Assembly (NCBI GenBank): GCA_005776725.1
Contig: SXOO01000103.1
Location: 1-39,288, forward strand
Direction: 5' to 3'
Length of the DNA stretch: 39,288 nt
Source: Pseudomonadota bacterium
GTDB lineage: Bacteria > Myxococcota_A > UBA9042 > GCA-2863065
Shown here: positions 17,114 through 28,100 of the stretch, one piece after another
How the letters are laid out: each line of letters opens with the position of its first letter
How positions within the stretch are numbered: position 1 is the first letter of the stretch
Program-made: the position numbers and the translations under genes
Notes under the pieces: generated by a model
Database searches by the model: none
Told to the model about the DNA's origin: nothing
The model's input: the letters and a program-made list of their open reading frames with translations, nothing else

Positions 17114-17937
17114 TCCCGCTGCTTGTGGTCGTCGCCACCGCGCCCGCTTGGGCGCGGATGGTGGTGCGGCAGTCCATCTCGATTCCGGGGCAGCCGGCGG
17201 GCGTGGCCAGCGTGTATCTCCCTGCGGCCTACGACGGCGGCTCGGACCGCTACCCCGTCCTCGTACTTCTCCATGGGCTCGGCGGCGCGGAGGAGGACTG
17301 GCGCACGCTCGGGAACATCGAGGCCACCTTGGATCGCGCGATCGCGGGCGGCGTAATCCCCCCGCTCATCGCTCTGATCCCCGACGGTCGGAACGGCTAC
17401 TGGTCGGACTGGCCGGTGGACCGCCCGGGCACGAAGTGGGAGAGCCTTGTGGAGCCCGCTGCCACGCGCTGGCTAGACGGCACGTATCGGACCAACGGGG
17501 TGCGCGCGATCGCCGGCGTCAGCATGGGCGGCTTCGGAGCCCTGAGCATCGCGCTGCGCAACTCATCCCGATACGTTGCGGTCCTCTCCTTCAGCGGCGC
17601 CTTGTTCACGCGAACGCCCAGCTCGAAGCCCGTCTACTGGTCGGCCTTCGGCGGCCCGCGCCCCCAGCCGGACTTCATCATGCGCAACCCGCTACATCTG
17701 GCGCGACTCGGACGCGCGGATCGGCTCGCAGTGTGGCTCGACTGTGGCCGCGAGGACGCCCCCAAGTTCACCCGCGGCCTCGCCGAGATGGCCCGGGCGC
17801 TCGAGTCGCGCGGCGCTGACGTGCGTCACCGACTTCGACCGGGCACCCACACTTGGGGGGTGTGGAATTCGGCGCTCGCCGAAGCGCTGCCGTGGCTCGG
17901 GTCGCGCCTTGCCGGCGCCCGGGTGCCCCATGGCTAG
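17098..17937 (+). CDS. Exported alpha/beta-hydrolase of the esterase D-like family
   Basis: GTG 17098 begins inside the previous gene and gives a 279-residue protein with a signal peptide (LIPLLVVVATAPAWA). The core follows PF00756-type esterases: oxyanion region VLVLLHGLGG (54-63), nucleophile elbow GVSMGGFG (Ser142) and catalytic His251 in GTHTWGVW; the acid may be Asp219/Asp220 region (REDAPKF). The family contains acetyl-xylan and feruloyl esterases, S-formylglutathione hydrolases and mycolyltransferases. The signal peptide argues for an extracytoplasmic substrate. It overlaps the next gene by 8 nt. Middle of a three-gene acyl-related operon. Confidence 0.85.
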   Translation: MPRSLIPLLVVVATAPAWARMVVRQSISIPGQPAGVASVYLPAAYDGGSDRYPVLVLLHGLGGAEEDWRTLGNIEATLDRAIAGGVIPPLIALIPDGRNGYWSDWPVDRPGTKWESLVEPAATRWLDGTYRTNGVRAIAGVSMGGFGALSIALRNSSRYVAVLSFSGALFTRTPSSKPVYWSAFGGPRPQPDFIMRNPLHLARLGRADRLAVWLDCGREDAPKFTRGLAEMARALESRGADVRHRLRPGTHTWGVWNSALAEALPWLGSRLAGARVPHG

Positions 17938-19204
17938 CCCCGCCACGAGCTCAGGTCATCAAGCGCCCTGGTCCTCGCGTGTGGTCCGTCTCGCGCTTCG
18001 CGCCGGGGTTGGGCTCGCCTTCCGCGAGGTGGTGATTCAAGGGCGCCCGTCGCTGGAGGGTTCAGTGCTCCTCCTGGGGCCCACGCTCGCGCTCGACGCA
18101 GTCCTCACCGGGGCCGTCGCACAGCAGCCGGTTCGCTGGGTGCATCTCACGGGCCGGCATGACCGACCGCCCGGCGAGGTCGACCGCCACCTCACCGTTC
18201 AGTCTCTCGATCGCGAGCTCGCCGCGGGGGGCTGGGTCGGCGCGCTCCCCCGGTCGGAGCAACCGGACGCCACGGACTTCGCGCGCTTCACGGCCACGGT
18301 CATCCGATCGGCCCAACGCGTGGCGCACGGACGGCGGGTCACGGTCGTGGGGTGCGCGGTCACTATCGCGGCGCGTCGCTGGGGGCTCCCTCGCCTCCTC
18401 ATCCGCTTCGGCGAGCCGGTGGTCGTCCGTGCGGGGGACGCTGTCGACTCCGCGGTGTCCGTGGACGCTGCCCTGCAGGAGCTCCAGGTGGCGCCCACGG
18501 CCTGGGACGGGCTCGTCTTCCAGGCAGGGCTCACGCCACTCCTGACGGCGCCCGGCCTGCCCGCCCGGGAGCGCTCGTCGCTCCGGTCCGCGTTCGTGGC
18601 GCGATATGGCCGGATCTCCGAGGAGCCGGACGTACGCGAAGCCCGGCTCCGGTTCTCGGCGCTGCGGGACCGTCTACTCGCGCTGGGGTGCCCCGCATCG
18701 GGCCAGCCGCCGGTCGGGCTCGCGGTTCGGAACGCGTTGCTACTAGCGGCGGTGCCTTTTCAGTTCTTCGGCGGCGCCCTCCTCGCGCCGCTCCGCTTCG
18801 GTACCGCGCAGGCCCTCTTTGGCCACAGCCCGAAGCTCATGTTCGGGTCAGGGCTGGGTCTCAGCCTCATGATCGCAGTGGCCCTGGCCGTGGCTGCCAC
18901 CGTGGCACCCACGGTCGCGGTGCTCGGTCTGGCCTCTGCCGTCGTTGCAGGCAGCGGTTGGGTCGAGCGGCGCTGTGTGTCCATCGCGCGCCTCCTCCGT
19001 CATGCGTCGAGGATGCTTCGGCCGCTTCGGGATCAACCGCAGCACTTCGTGGAGCAGCTCGCGGTGTCCGAGCTCACGACGCGAGCGGTCACGCACCCGC
19101 GCATGACGGATCACGGCCGGCTCTTCCCGCCAGGTAGCCAGGACTACGACGTCCGCGGATCCAGCATCCTTCGCGATGGGACGGGGAGCAACCTCGTCCG
19201 GTAG
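17930..19204 (+). CDS. Degenerate PlsC-like acyltransferase, membrane protein
   Basis: ATG 17930 overlaps the esterase stop by 8 nt. The 424-residue product resembles glycerophosphate acyltransferases in layout: an N-terminal amphipathic segment, an acyltransferase-like region (46-170), and membrane helices near 263-288 and 305-345. Where PlsC has NHxxxxD, this reads LGPTLALDAV: Asp56 remains but the catalytic His is Gly. The FPEG motif is also not recognisable (GWVGALPRSEQ), while the later WGLPRLLIRFGEPVVV block fits the family. It may be an inactive paralogue, a partner subunit, or an enzyme with altered chemistry. Family assignment is by eye and moderate. It converges on tyrA with only 11 bp between stops. 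Confidence 0.6.
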   Translation: MASPATSSGHQAPWSSRVVRLALRAGVGLAFREVVIQGRPSLEGSVLLLGPTLALDAVLTGAVAQQPVRWVHLTGRHDRPPGEVDRHLTVQSLDRELAAGGWVGALPRSEQPDATDFARFTATVIRSAQRVAHGRRVTVVGCAVTIAARRWGLPRLLIRFGEPVVVRAGDAVDSAVSVDAALQELQVAPTAWDGLVFQAGLTPLLTAPGLPARERSSLRSAFVARYGRISEEPDVREARLRFSALRDRLLALGCPASGQPPVGLAVRNALLLAAVPFQFFGGALLAPLRFGTAQALFGHSPKLMFGSGLGLSLMIAVALAVAATVAPTVAVLGLASAVVAGSGWVERRCVSIARLLRHASRMLRPLRDQPQHFVEQLAVSELTTRAVTHPRMTDHGRLFPPGSQDYDVRGSSILRDGTGSNLVR

Positions 19205-19215
19205 AGGGGGCGGGT

Positions 19216-20376
19216 TCAGGCCTCGCGCACCAGCGTCTCGATCAGAAGGTCGCTGAGGCGCATCGCGTCTGCGCCGAACTCCGAGAAATAGCCCCGCGTC
19301 TCTGCGAAGGCCCCGCGAAACGACTCCCGGTCGCCGCTGCCAACGGCGGCATCCAGGTCGCGGACGGCCCCGATGAAGGCCTCGCGCACGGCAGCCGAGG
19401 GGGGGTTGCGCATGGTGATCTCCGCATAGAGCTCCGGGCTCTGGGCGAAGAGGCGCCCGATGAACGCGAGCTCCAGGCGGTAGATGGGGCTGGTGAACGT
19501 GAGGCTCTGCTCGATGGGCACGCCGATGCGCCGAAGGGCGTGTCCGCGCGCAAGCGTGGAGAAGTGCACCAGGACCTGGATCACGGCCATCATGCGGTCG
19601 TGCTGCTCGGGCGTGGCCTCGATGAGCTCCGCCCCCATGGTGCCGAGCTCATGGCGCAGCGCTTCGCCGAGAGGGCCGGGGCGCACGGCGCAAGTCACTA
19701 CTTTCTGGCGTCGCAACGAGGTGACGCTGGGACCGAACATCGGGTGGAGGCCGAGCACCTCGGTGGCCGGCGTGGACGCCATGGCCTCGCAGATCTCGGT
19801 CTTCAGGCTGTTGAGGTCGGTCAGCAACGCGCCGGGTCGGAGTCGCGCTCCCACGACCCGCGCCACCTCCGCCGAGACCGCCATGGGTACGGAGACGACC
19901 GCGCAGTCCACGTCGGGCAGGATCGCGTCGCTGTAGAGGTCGTCGTCCAGGTCGAGTGCCTGCACCGAGTGCCCCCGAGCCTCGAGCCACCGCCCGAACA
20001 GGCGGCCCATCTGGCCTCGCCCGCCCACGATGGCGAAACGCCGCGGGGTTGTGCTCCGGGCAGAGGTGGCCTCCGCTAGCAGCGCCTCCTGGGTGTGGTG
20101 TGAGGCCTCGAGCAGCGCCGTGGTGACGAGCCGCGCGGTGTGTCGGTCGAGCCCAACCCGCTCGGCCAGGGCGTGCGTGCGCTCGGCCATGGCCCGCTCC
20201 CGCGCCCGGTCGAAGGTGGGCCGTCCTGCCGCTCGTTTGAGCTCGGCGACGCGGCGCACGAGGCCCATACGCCGCGCTGTCGCGGACAGGATCTGCTCGT
20301 CGATGACGTCGAGCTCTGCTCGGATGCGGCGCAGCTCGTCGGCATCGTCACCCGGTCTCTCTTCGCCTTGGCTCAT
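19216..20376 (-). CDS. tyrA: Bifunctional chorismate mutase / prephenate dehydrogenase (T-protein)
   Basis: This 386-residue enzyme should convert chorismate to prephenate and then to 4-hydroxyphenylpyruvate for tyrosine synthesis. Residues 13-95 are an AroQ-type chorismate mutase (LRRIRAELDVIDEQIL, LVRRVAELKR). From residue 112 a Rossmann domain begins (FAIVGGRGQMGRLFGRWL), followed by DLNSLKTEI and the catalytic-type His in LGLHPMFGPSV. The length is close to that of E. coli TyrA (373 aa). ATG 20376 overlaps the stop of the upstream PP2C gene by 4 nt, so the two are co-translated. Confidence 0.95.
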   Translation of the reverse strand: MSQGEERPGDDADELRRIRAELDVIDEQILSATARRMGLVRRVAELKRAAGRPTFDRARERAMAERTHALAERVGLDRHTARLVTTALLEASHHTQEALLAEATSARSTTPRRFAIVGGRGQMGRLFGRWLEARGHSVQALDLDDDLYSDAILPDVDCAVVSVPMAVSAEVARVVGARLRPGALLTDLNSLKTEICEAMASTPATEVLGLHPMFGPSVTSLRRQKVVTCAVRPGPLGEALRHELGTMGAELIEATPEQHDRMMAVIQVLVHFSTLARGHALRRIGVPIEQSLTFTSPIYRLELAFIGRLFAQSPELYAEITMRNPPSAAVREAFIGAVRDLDAAVGSGDRESFRGAFAETRGYFSEFGADAMRLSDLLIETLVREA

Positions 20377-21218
20377 TCTGCCCGGATCGCCAGCACCGTG
20401 ACGTTGTCCCTTCCGCCTCGTTCACAGGCCGCGTCGACAAGCACCCGGCAGAGGCGCTCCGGGCGCTCGGCGTGTCGCACCGCCAGTTCTTGGATCCCGT
20501 TGTCGTCCAGCTCTCCGGTGAGTCCGTCGGTGCACAAGAGGAAGAGATCGCCGGTGCGGACCTCGGTGGACTGCACATCGACCTTCACGCGGTCTTTCTG
20601 CCCAAGCGCGCGCAGGATGATGTTTCGCATTGGAAAGGTTCGTTCGTCCACCTCACCCCCGAGCGACTTCTTCATGGCGTTCATCAACGAGTGGTCCTCG
20701 GTGAGCCGCTCGAGTGTCCCAGCTCGAAGGCGGTAGCAGCGCGAGTCGCCCACATGACCCACGATGCACCGGTTGCCCGCGAAGTAGAGCCCGACGATGG
20801 TCGAGCTCATACCCTGGTATTGCTGGTCGTCTTGGGCCGCCTGACGAATCCGGTCGTTCGCGAGGACGATGGCGCTCTTCAGGAGGTTCTCCTCGGGGGT
20901 CAGCGTCTTGTCGCGCGCGCAGGGCCAGGTGAGCTCGTCATCCTTCAGGATGGCGGTGAGGAAGCCGGTGATCGTATCCACTGCCAGCTGGCTCGCGATC
21001 TCGCCGGCCGCGTAACCCCCGAGGCCGTCTGCCACGACGAAGACGTTCGCCTCCGCGGAGAGACCGTAAGCGTCCTCGTTGTGCTCGCGGCGACGGCCGG
21101 TGTCGGTGTGTCCTGCGTAGTAAAGGTACAAAGGCGTCTCCTCCGGGAGCGCGATCGGCCCCTTGCGCCCAAGCAGCGATCGTGCCAGCTGCGTCGCGCG
21201 TGCGGTGAGGTCGACCAT
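20373..21218 (-). CDS. PP2C-type Ser/Thr protein phosphatase
   Basis: A 281-residue PPM-family phosphatase that would reverse Hanks-type kinase phosphorylation. The metal-binding and core motifs are in order: GRRREHNEDAYG, VVADGLGGYAAGE, HVGDSRCYRLR, LTEDHSLM, LLCTDGLTGEL and RGGRDNVTVLA. The Asp residues that hold Mn/Mg are all present, so it should be active. No membrane segment is seen, so it is cytoplasmic. It overlaps tyrA by 4 nt. A Ser/Thr kinase is coded 12 kb away, but nothing links them directly. Confidence 0.93.
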   Translation of the reverse strand: MVDLTARATQLARSLLGRKGPIALPEETPLYLYYAGHTDTGRRREHNEDAYGLSAEANVFVVADGLGGYAAGEIASQLAVDTITGFLTAILKDDELTWPCARDKTLTPEENLLKSAIVLANDRIRQAAQDDQQYQGMSSTIVGLYFAGNRCIVGHVGDSRCYRLRAGTLERLTEDHSLMNAMKKSLGGEVDERTFPMRNIILRALGQKDRVKVDVQSTEVRTGDLFLLCTDGLTGELDDNGIQELAVRHAERPERLCRVLVDAACERGGRDNVTVLAIRAE

Positions 21219-21281
21219 CCCTGCGCATCGGCACGGCGACGCGGGAACTTGACCCGCGAGTGGCGACAGCGAGGCACCGAA

Positions 21282-21303
21282 CGGGCCCCGCCAGCGGGGT
21301 CCC
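21282..21303 (-). terminator. Hairpin upstream of the PP2C gene
   Basis: In the 125-bp gap between the M15 peptidase and PP2C genes, GGCCCCGC and GCGGGGTCC form a stem with a 2-nt apparent loop (really a larger loop in vivo). No T-run follows. It may separate the two minus-strand units. Confidence 0.3.
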
Positions 21304-21343
21304 CAGCCCCCACTCGGCTCCGTCGGCAGCCGTGTCGCGGCCG

Positions 21344-22114
21344 TCAGTCGAAGGAGAGGTGGAGGTGTGGTGGTCGGCGCTCGACCAGGAAGCTGACGCC
21401 GGGCTCTGCGGCGATCGCTGCGCGTAGCGCATGCCGGTCGCTGGTGCTGAGGCCGATCGTCCGAAGGTCCACGGCGCCGCGCACCAGGTGGCGCGAGATC
21501 GGGTTGCCGCGGCGCAGCTCGGCCTCGATGATCTCCGCCATCGCCTTGACCGCCCCCGAGCGGCCGAGGCCGGCCCGTCGCGCCTGCTTCGCCGCGTTGC
21601 GGAGCGCCCGGACCACGTCCCGGTTCTTGTAGATCCCGAGGCTACCGCCGAAGCGGACCTTGGCCGACATGGCCTCGGCTTGCTCGAGCGGGGTCCGGGT
21701 TCCCGAGGTGACGGTGAGGCGCCGTCCAGTGGTGCGGAAGTACCGCTCCGCGATGCGTCGCAGGCGGCTGGCGGTGGGGCCCTCGACTCGAACGCCGGGC
21801 TCCTCGCGGACAAGCGGCAGTGTGCCGGCGTCCGCCAGCGCGCCGGCGACCCGCAAGGCCGCTGGCCGCAATCGACGTTTCTTTACCGCCAGTTCCAGGG
21901 CCTCTGCCACCGCCTCGAGGGCGCGCTCACCGTGTCGCGGCAGGGCCTTGCGGAGTGACTCCGCCACCCCGGGGCCGAGCACCAGGCGGGTGGAGGTGGC
22001 CCCCATGAAGCGGACCTCGAGGCACGGGCCGCCCTCGCAGTCGAGCGCCCGAACGGGGCGGGCCCGAAGGTCGGGCGCTGCGACCGTGAGGATCGCTGCG
22101 ACGAGGGCGAACAC
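21344..22114 (-). CDS. M15-type zinc D,D-carboxypeptidase/endopeptidase-like exported protein
   Basis: GTG 22114 lies 7 nt after the stop of the giant lipoprotein gene, so the two are probably one operon. The 256-residue product has a short N-terminal hydrophobic stretch (FALVAAILTVAA). The C-terminal half fits the VanY/M15 fold: SGTRTPLEQA, then SRHLVRGAVDL matching SxHxxGxAxD (zinc ligands His209 and Asp216), and PPHLHLSF (His250 or His252 as third ligand). Such enzymes trim peptidoglycan stem peptides ending in D-Ala. The N-terminal 120 residues have no recognised domain. Confidence 0.8.
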   Translation of the reverse strand: MFALVAAILTVAAPDLRARPVRALDCEGGPCLEVRFMGATSTRLVLGPGVAESLRKALPRHGERALEAVAEALELAVKKRRLRPAALRVAGALADAGTLPLVREEPGVRVEGPTASRLRRIAERYFRTTGRRLTVTSGTRTPLEQAEAMSAKVRFGGSLGIYKNRDVVRALRNAAKQARRAGLGRSGAVKAMAEIIEAELRRGNPISRHLVRGAVDLRTIGLSTSDRHALRAAIAAEPGVSFLVERRPPHLHLSFD

Positions 22115-22121
22115 GTCTCCC

Positions 22122-25100
22122 TTAGCGGATCGTGACCGCCAGGCGGTACTTGAACTGGGCTGCGGTGGTGGCTGCGAAGCTGGAGGCCTTCACTTGGATC
22201 GTGTACGTACCTGCCGGCAGGGCTCTCGCATTGGCGTCACGGGCTTGCGTAGCGCTCCCGGTGCCATCGATCAGGGAGCAGTAGCCTCGCCCGTCGTCGT
22301 CGTCCGTCAAGAGGCTGGATCCGTCGGGCTTGAGCACCGTGATGAACGGGTCCGGGCTGGTGGACGAGGTGGGCGAGCAAGGTGCGCCGCCGAGGCCCTC
22401 GATCGTCTCGATCCGCAGCGACCGGCCGGCCGGGACGGAGATCGAGTAGTGGTCGAGCTCCGACCCGGGTGTATGGTCTCCGTGGATGTACGCATTCGTT
22501 GTGGTGGCGCCTGCGGTGATTACGGTCGCCGTCGCCGCGGTGTCGTTGGGCTCCACCTCGTCAAGCTTGTTCTCGAGGAACGCGACCTCGAGCTGATAAG
22601 CCGCGATGGTGGCGGTCGACGAGCTCGCCTGCACGCGAACGTAGTAGTCCCCAGCTGGGAAGAAACCGACGAGCCCCGCGCAGGTAGAGATGCCCCCGGC
22701 GGAGTCACTTGTGCTGTTGCCATCGTTCATGAGCTGGGTTGTGACCCCGTCCGCCTTGAAGACAGTCAGTTTCGATGCCGCGATCGAGCTGCAGCCGGAG
22801 CCGGTGGAGTCGAAGACCTCCATCCGGATGGCTCGGTCAGTCGCGACGGTCATCTTGAGGGTGTCCAAGTCCGCTGCGGGGGTGATCGCGCCGCTGTAGC
22901 GCACCGAGCCCGTGATGAGCGTGCCTTCCGTGGCGCGAGCGTCCGCATCCGACTTGGTGTTGTTCGCCCCTGAGGGCTCCGGGATGGTCTCCCAGATGCA
23001 CGCGCCGGAGCACCCGTCGCCGCTGTTCGGGTTGGCGTCATCGCACTGCTCCGTGCCGTTGAGGAGACCGTCGCCGCAAGTGGGTACGATCTTGCAGTTG
23101 GCGTCACAGGCGGCGGTCCCGTTGTCGCACTCCTCGAAGCCCTCCTTGACCTGGTTCCCGCAGGTGGTGAGCGCCTTGATCTTGGCGACATAGCCATAGG
23201 GTGCGTCGGCGTAAGGGTGCACACGCAGCCGGTACGTGCCGGCCGGGACCTGCCGCAGGTTCGTCTCGGTCGCAGCGCTCACGTTCTCACAGCCGATCGA
23301 GTCCTTCTGCGACATCTGGGTCGTGGTGCAGTTCTCCTTGAAGAGGTTGACCACGGTGTCCACGGGTGCCGCACAGGCCGTGCCGCTGCTGTCGAAGGTC
23401 TGGATGTGCAGGTCGGCCGGCGCGGTCAGGGTAAAGGAGAAGGAGTCACGGTCCGTGTTCGCGGGGAAGGTCCCGAGGATCGTGGCGGGGAGCGTGATAG
23501 TCTGCGCCGCCCCTGGGCACGTGTCGTTTGGCTCCGTGTCGGCGAAGTAGCCGGGCTCCAGGGCACAGCCGAAGCAGCCGTCACCGGTGGCCTCGTTGCC
23601 GTCGTCGCAGGCCTCACCCTCCTGGAGGACGCCGTCTCCACAACCGGGCGGCTTCGTGCAGTCCGGGTTGCATGTGGCGCTTCCGTCGCACTTCTCGTAG
23701 CCCTCCACGATCCCATTGCCGCAGGTGCTGAGGGTCTTCACCTCGAGGCGGTAGCTCCACGGCGCACCCCCGTAGGCCTCAGCCTTGATCTTGTAGGTGC
23801 CGGGGGCCAGCTGCCGAAGTGCAGCATAGTTGGTGGGGGTGAGGTTCTCGCAGTTCGAGCCGTTCGCAAACGAGTACCAATCGATCGCATCGAGCAGCGT
23901 CGTGGTGCAGTCCGCGTTCTGGACAGTGACTATGGTATCGACGGGAGAGGCGCAGCCAGTACCGGTGCCGTCGTAGGTGCGAACGCTCACGTCGCTCGCA
24001 GCCGTGAGGGTGAAGGCGTAGTAGTCGTCGTCGGTTGTGGCCGTGAAGTGGCCCAGCGCCGTGACGGGGAGGGCCGGGAGCGCCACAGCGGTGGCGCACG
24101 TGTCGTTGGGCTCCACCTCGCCGGCATACCCGGCTTCGAGCTGGCAATCCGCGTCGCACCCATCACTCGGGGCGTTCCCCGCGTCGTCGCACTCCTCGCC
24201 CTCATCGAGGATGCCGTCACCGCAGAACGGGAGGAACGTACAATCCACGTCACAGTTGACCCCGCCGTCGCACTGCTCGAAGGTCTCTGCGGTGCCATTG
24301 CCGCAGGTCGAGGTGGTCTCGATGAGCACGGTGTAGAGGTAGGGAGTGGTGGACTGGAAGTACGGCCGGACCTGGACCGAGTAGGTCCCCGGCGCGAGCT
24401 GACGCAGCGTCGAGAAGGCGTCCGGTGTCATGTCCTCGCAGTTCGCCGGGTCGGACGGCGTATACGCATCATCGGTGGCGATCTGCGTGCAGGTCGGCGC
24501 GCCTCCGTTGGCCTCTCCGCTACCGCCCGCGACCTTGTAGATCGTGGTGATGGTGTCGACCGGATCGGCGCACGTCCCGCCAGCGGAGCCGCCAGCGTCG
24601 AAGACCTGCACGTGCAGATTGCTGATCGCCGTGAGCGTGAAGGTGAAGTAGTCCGCATCCGACGTGGTTGGGAAGTAGCCCTTGATCTCGCCCGGGAGGA
24701 CCACGGTATTCGCCGTGGCGCAGGTGCCATTGGGCTCGGCTTCGCAGCCGGGCTCCTTCGCACAAGTGGCGCTGCAGCAGTCGCCGTCGGTCTCGTTGCC
24801 GTCGTCGCAGGTCTCGGCGCCCGCGACAATGCCGTCGCTACAGTCGGTGATGCATGCCTGTCCAATCGTGGGGCACGACCAGCCGAGAGCGCTGACACAC
24901 GCCTCGCTGCAGCCGTCGTTCGGCTCGATGTTGCCGTCCTCGCAGTTCTCGGCTCCGGCGATGATCCCGTCGCCGCACACGGTGGCGCAGACGGACGGCG
25001 TGCCCGCGCAGGCGTAGCCGGCCTCGACCTGGCAGGTCGCGCTGCAGCCGTCGCCGTCCGCCGGGGTGGACTGGTGATCGTCGCACGCCTCCGCGCCCTC

Positions 25101-28100
25101 GGCGATCAGCCCGTCGCCGCACTCAGCCACGCAGACGGTGGGGGCGTTGCCGGCGCAGCTCCAGCCGGTCTCCTGGGTGCAGAGCGCGTCGCAGCCATCT
25201 CCCGGCTCGGTGTCGCCGTCGTCACAGGCCTCAGCGGGAACCTTGATCCCGTCGCCGCAGTCCGCCGTGCACACGGAGGGCTCAGTGCCTGTGCACTCGT
25301 ACCCGGGATCGCCGAGGCAGCCGGTGCAGCCGTCGTTCGAATCGTCGTTGCCGTCGTCGCAGTTCTCGTTGGCGCTCTTCTGGCCGTCGCCGCAGGTGGA
25401 CGTGCACTCGGAAGGCAAGTTCCCTGTGCAAGAGTAACCGAACTCGACGGTGCAGTTGGCGGCGCACCCATCGCCTGGATCCTCGTCGCCGTCGTCGCAC
25501 GCCTCCACCGCAGCGCGCTGCCCGTCGCCGCAGGTGGCGGTGCAGACGCTGGGGGTGCCGGTGCACGCATAGCCGAACTCGACCTTGCAGACTTCTGAGC
25601 AGCCGTCGCCGGAATGTGGGTTGCCGTCGTCGCAGGTCTCCTTACCGGCGATCTTCAGCGCGTCGCCGCAGATCGGGTTGCAGCTGCTGGGGCTGCCGGC
25701 GCACTGCCAGCCGATCTCCACGCCACACGTGGCGCTGCAGCCGTCGTTCGCCAGCTCCCCGCCGTCGTCACACGCTTCTGCCCCGGCGACGATCTTGTCT
25801 CCGCAGTCGGTCGCGCAGGCCTCACCCGGTATGGTGCAATAGAACCCGACCTCGACAGTGCAACTGGCGGAGCAGCCGTTGCCGGAGAGCTCGTCGCCGT
25901 CGTCGCAGGCCTCGTTGCCCGCGATCTTGCCATCGCCGCAGTCGGGTGCGCACACGCTCGGCGCGCCGGAACACTCCCACCCGATGTCGGCCTGGCAGCT
26001 CGTGCAGCCGTCGCCTGGCTTGGAGTTGGCGTCGTCGCAGGTCTCGTTGCCGACGACCCTCGAATCGCCGCACGTCGGGTTGCACGCGGAGGGCGACCCC
26101 ACGCACGAGTAGCCGTCATCCACGGTGCACGTGGCGGAGCAGCCGTCGTCAACGCCGGTCCCGCCGTCGTCGCAGGCCTCGGCTCCTGCCTTGATGGCAT
26201 CGCCGCACGTGGTCGTGCACACGCTGGGAGTGCCCGAACACGCAAACCCCGGCTCGAAGGTGCAGTTGGACGAGCAGCCGTCGCCGGACTCGGTCTCCCC
26301 GTCGTCGCACTGCTCAGCGCCGGCCGGCTGGCCGTCGCCGCACTGGGTCGAGCAGCCCGTGGCGCCGCAGCTCCAACCGGGCTCGCGCTTGCACTGGCCG
26401 TCACATCCGTCGCCCGGCAGCAGGTCGCCGTCGTCGCATTCCTCCGCGCCCGCGGTGATCGAGTCGCCGCAGCCCGTGGCGCACTCGCTGGGATTGCCGC
26501 TGCACGAGAAGCCCGGCTCCACCGTGCACGATGCAGAGCACCCGTCTGCGTTGGCGTTCTCGCCGTCGTCACATCCTTCGAGGCCTGCGACCTCGCCGTC
26601 GCCGCAGTGGGTCTGGCACTCCGAGGGTTGACCGCTGCAGTCCCAGCCGAACTCGAACTTGCAGGTGGCCGAGCAGCCGTCGCCGGCCGAGGAGCCTTCG
26701 TCGTCGCACTCCTCGTTGCCCGCGATCACCCCGTCGCCGCACTCGGCGCCGCAGCTGCGGGGCTGTCCGACGCACGTCCAGCCGCTCTCGACCTGGCAGG
26801 CGGCGGAGCACCCGTCCTCGTCCGCCTGGCCGCCGTCGTCGCAGGCCTCGGTCGCCGCGATCTTGCCGTCGCCGCACTGGGTCACGCAGATGTTGGGAGA
26901 ACCACTGCAGGTGAAACCTGGCTCGACGATGCAGTTCCCCGAGCAGCCATTTCCGCCCGTGGTGTCGCCGTCGTCGCACTCCTCGGCGCCCGCGCGTATC
27001 CCGTCTCCGCAGGCCGTCTTGCAGAGGCTGGGCGTGCCGGAGCAGGAGAACCCGGGCTCGGTCTTGCAGATCGCGGAGCAGCCGTCGCCGTCCACGTTGT
27101 TCTTGTCATCGCAGGTCTCGGCGCCGGCCTTGGTACCATCGCCGCAACCCGTGACGCAGACCGAGGGAGCGCCCGAGCAGCTCCAGCCGGCCTCGAGCGC
27201 ACACGTCGCGCCGCAGCCGTCGCCGGGCTCCTTGAGGCCGTCGTCGCACTGCTCGGCGCCGACGACCAGGTTGTCGCCACAGTTCGAGAGGCAGAGGGAC
27301 GGGTTGCCCGCGCAGCTCCAGCCCGGCTCCACCGCGCACGTCGCGGAGCAGCCGTCGTTCCCGCTGGTGTTGGAGTCGTCGCACTCTTCGCCCTGGGCCT
27401 TGATGCCGTCACCACACTTCGATGCGCAGATACCCGTGGTGCAGTCGAAGCCTGGCTCGATGGCGCAGTTCGCGGAGCACCCGTCGCCGGCCTCGGTCTT
27501 GCCGTCGTCGCACTGCTCGGCACCGGCAGGGATACCGTCGCCGCACTGGGTCGTGCAGACCGAGGGCTGGCCGCTGCACGTGAAGCCGGTCTCCAGGACG
27601 CAGCTCGCGCTGCAGCCGTCGCCGTCGACGAGGCCGGCGTCGTCACACATTTCTGGCCCAGCGATGACCTTGTCACCGCAGCCGGTGGTGCAGGTGCCAG
27701 TCAGTGGGTCGCACGACCAGCCGGGAACGACCTGGCAAGCGTCGCAGCCGTCAGCCGGGTCCGAGTTCTCGTCGTCGCATGTCTCGGCGCCGGCGAGCAC
27801 GCCGTCACCGCAGGTCGCGGCGCAGACCGATGGCGCCCCGGCGCAGGCGAAACCGGGCGCGATCTTGCAGTCGGTGCATCCGTCGGTGTCGCCCGCGCTG
27901 TCGCACTGCTCGGTCCCAGCGACCACGCCGTCCCCGCAGTCCGTCGAACAGTCGCTGGGCTGATCGCTGCATGTGTAGCCCGCGGCGACGCGGCACGCCG
28001 AGTCACAGCCGTTCGTGTCGTCCGTGTCGCCGTCGTCGCACACCTCCGACGGCTGGTTCAGGAGCCCGTCACCGCAGCTCGGCTTCGCGGAGCAGGACGA

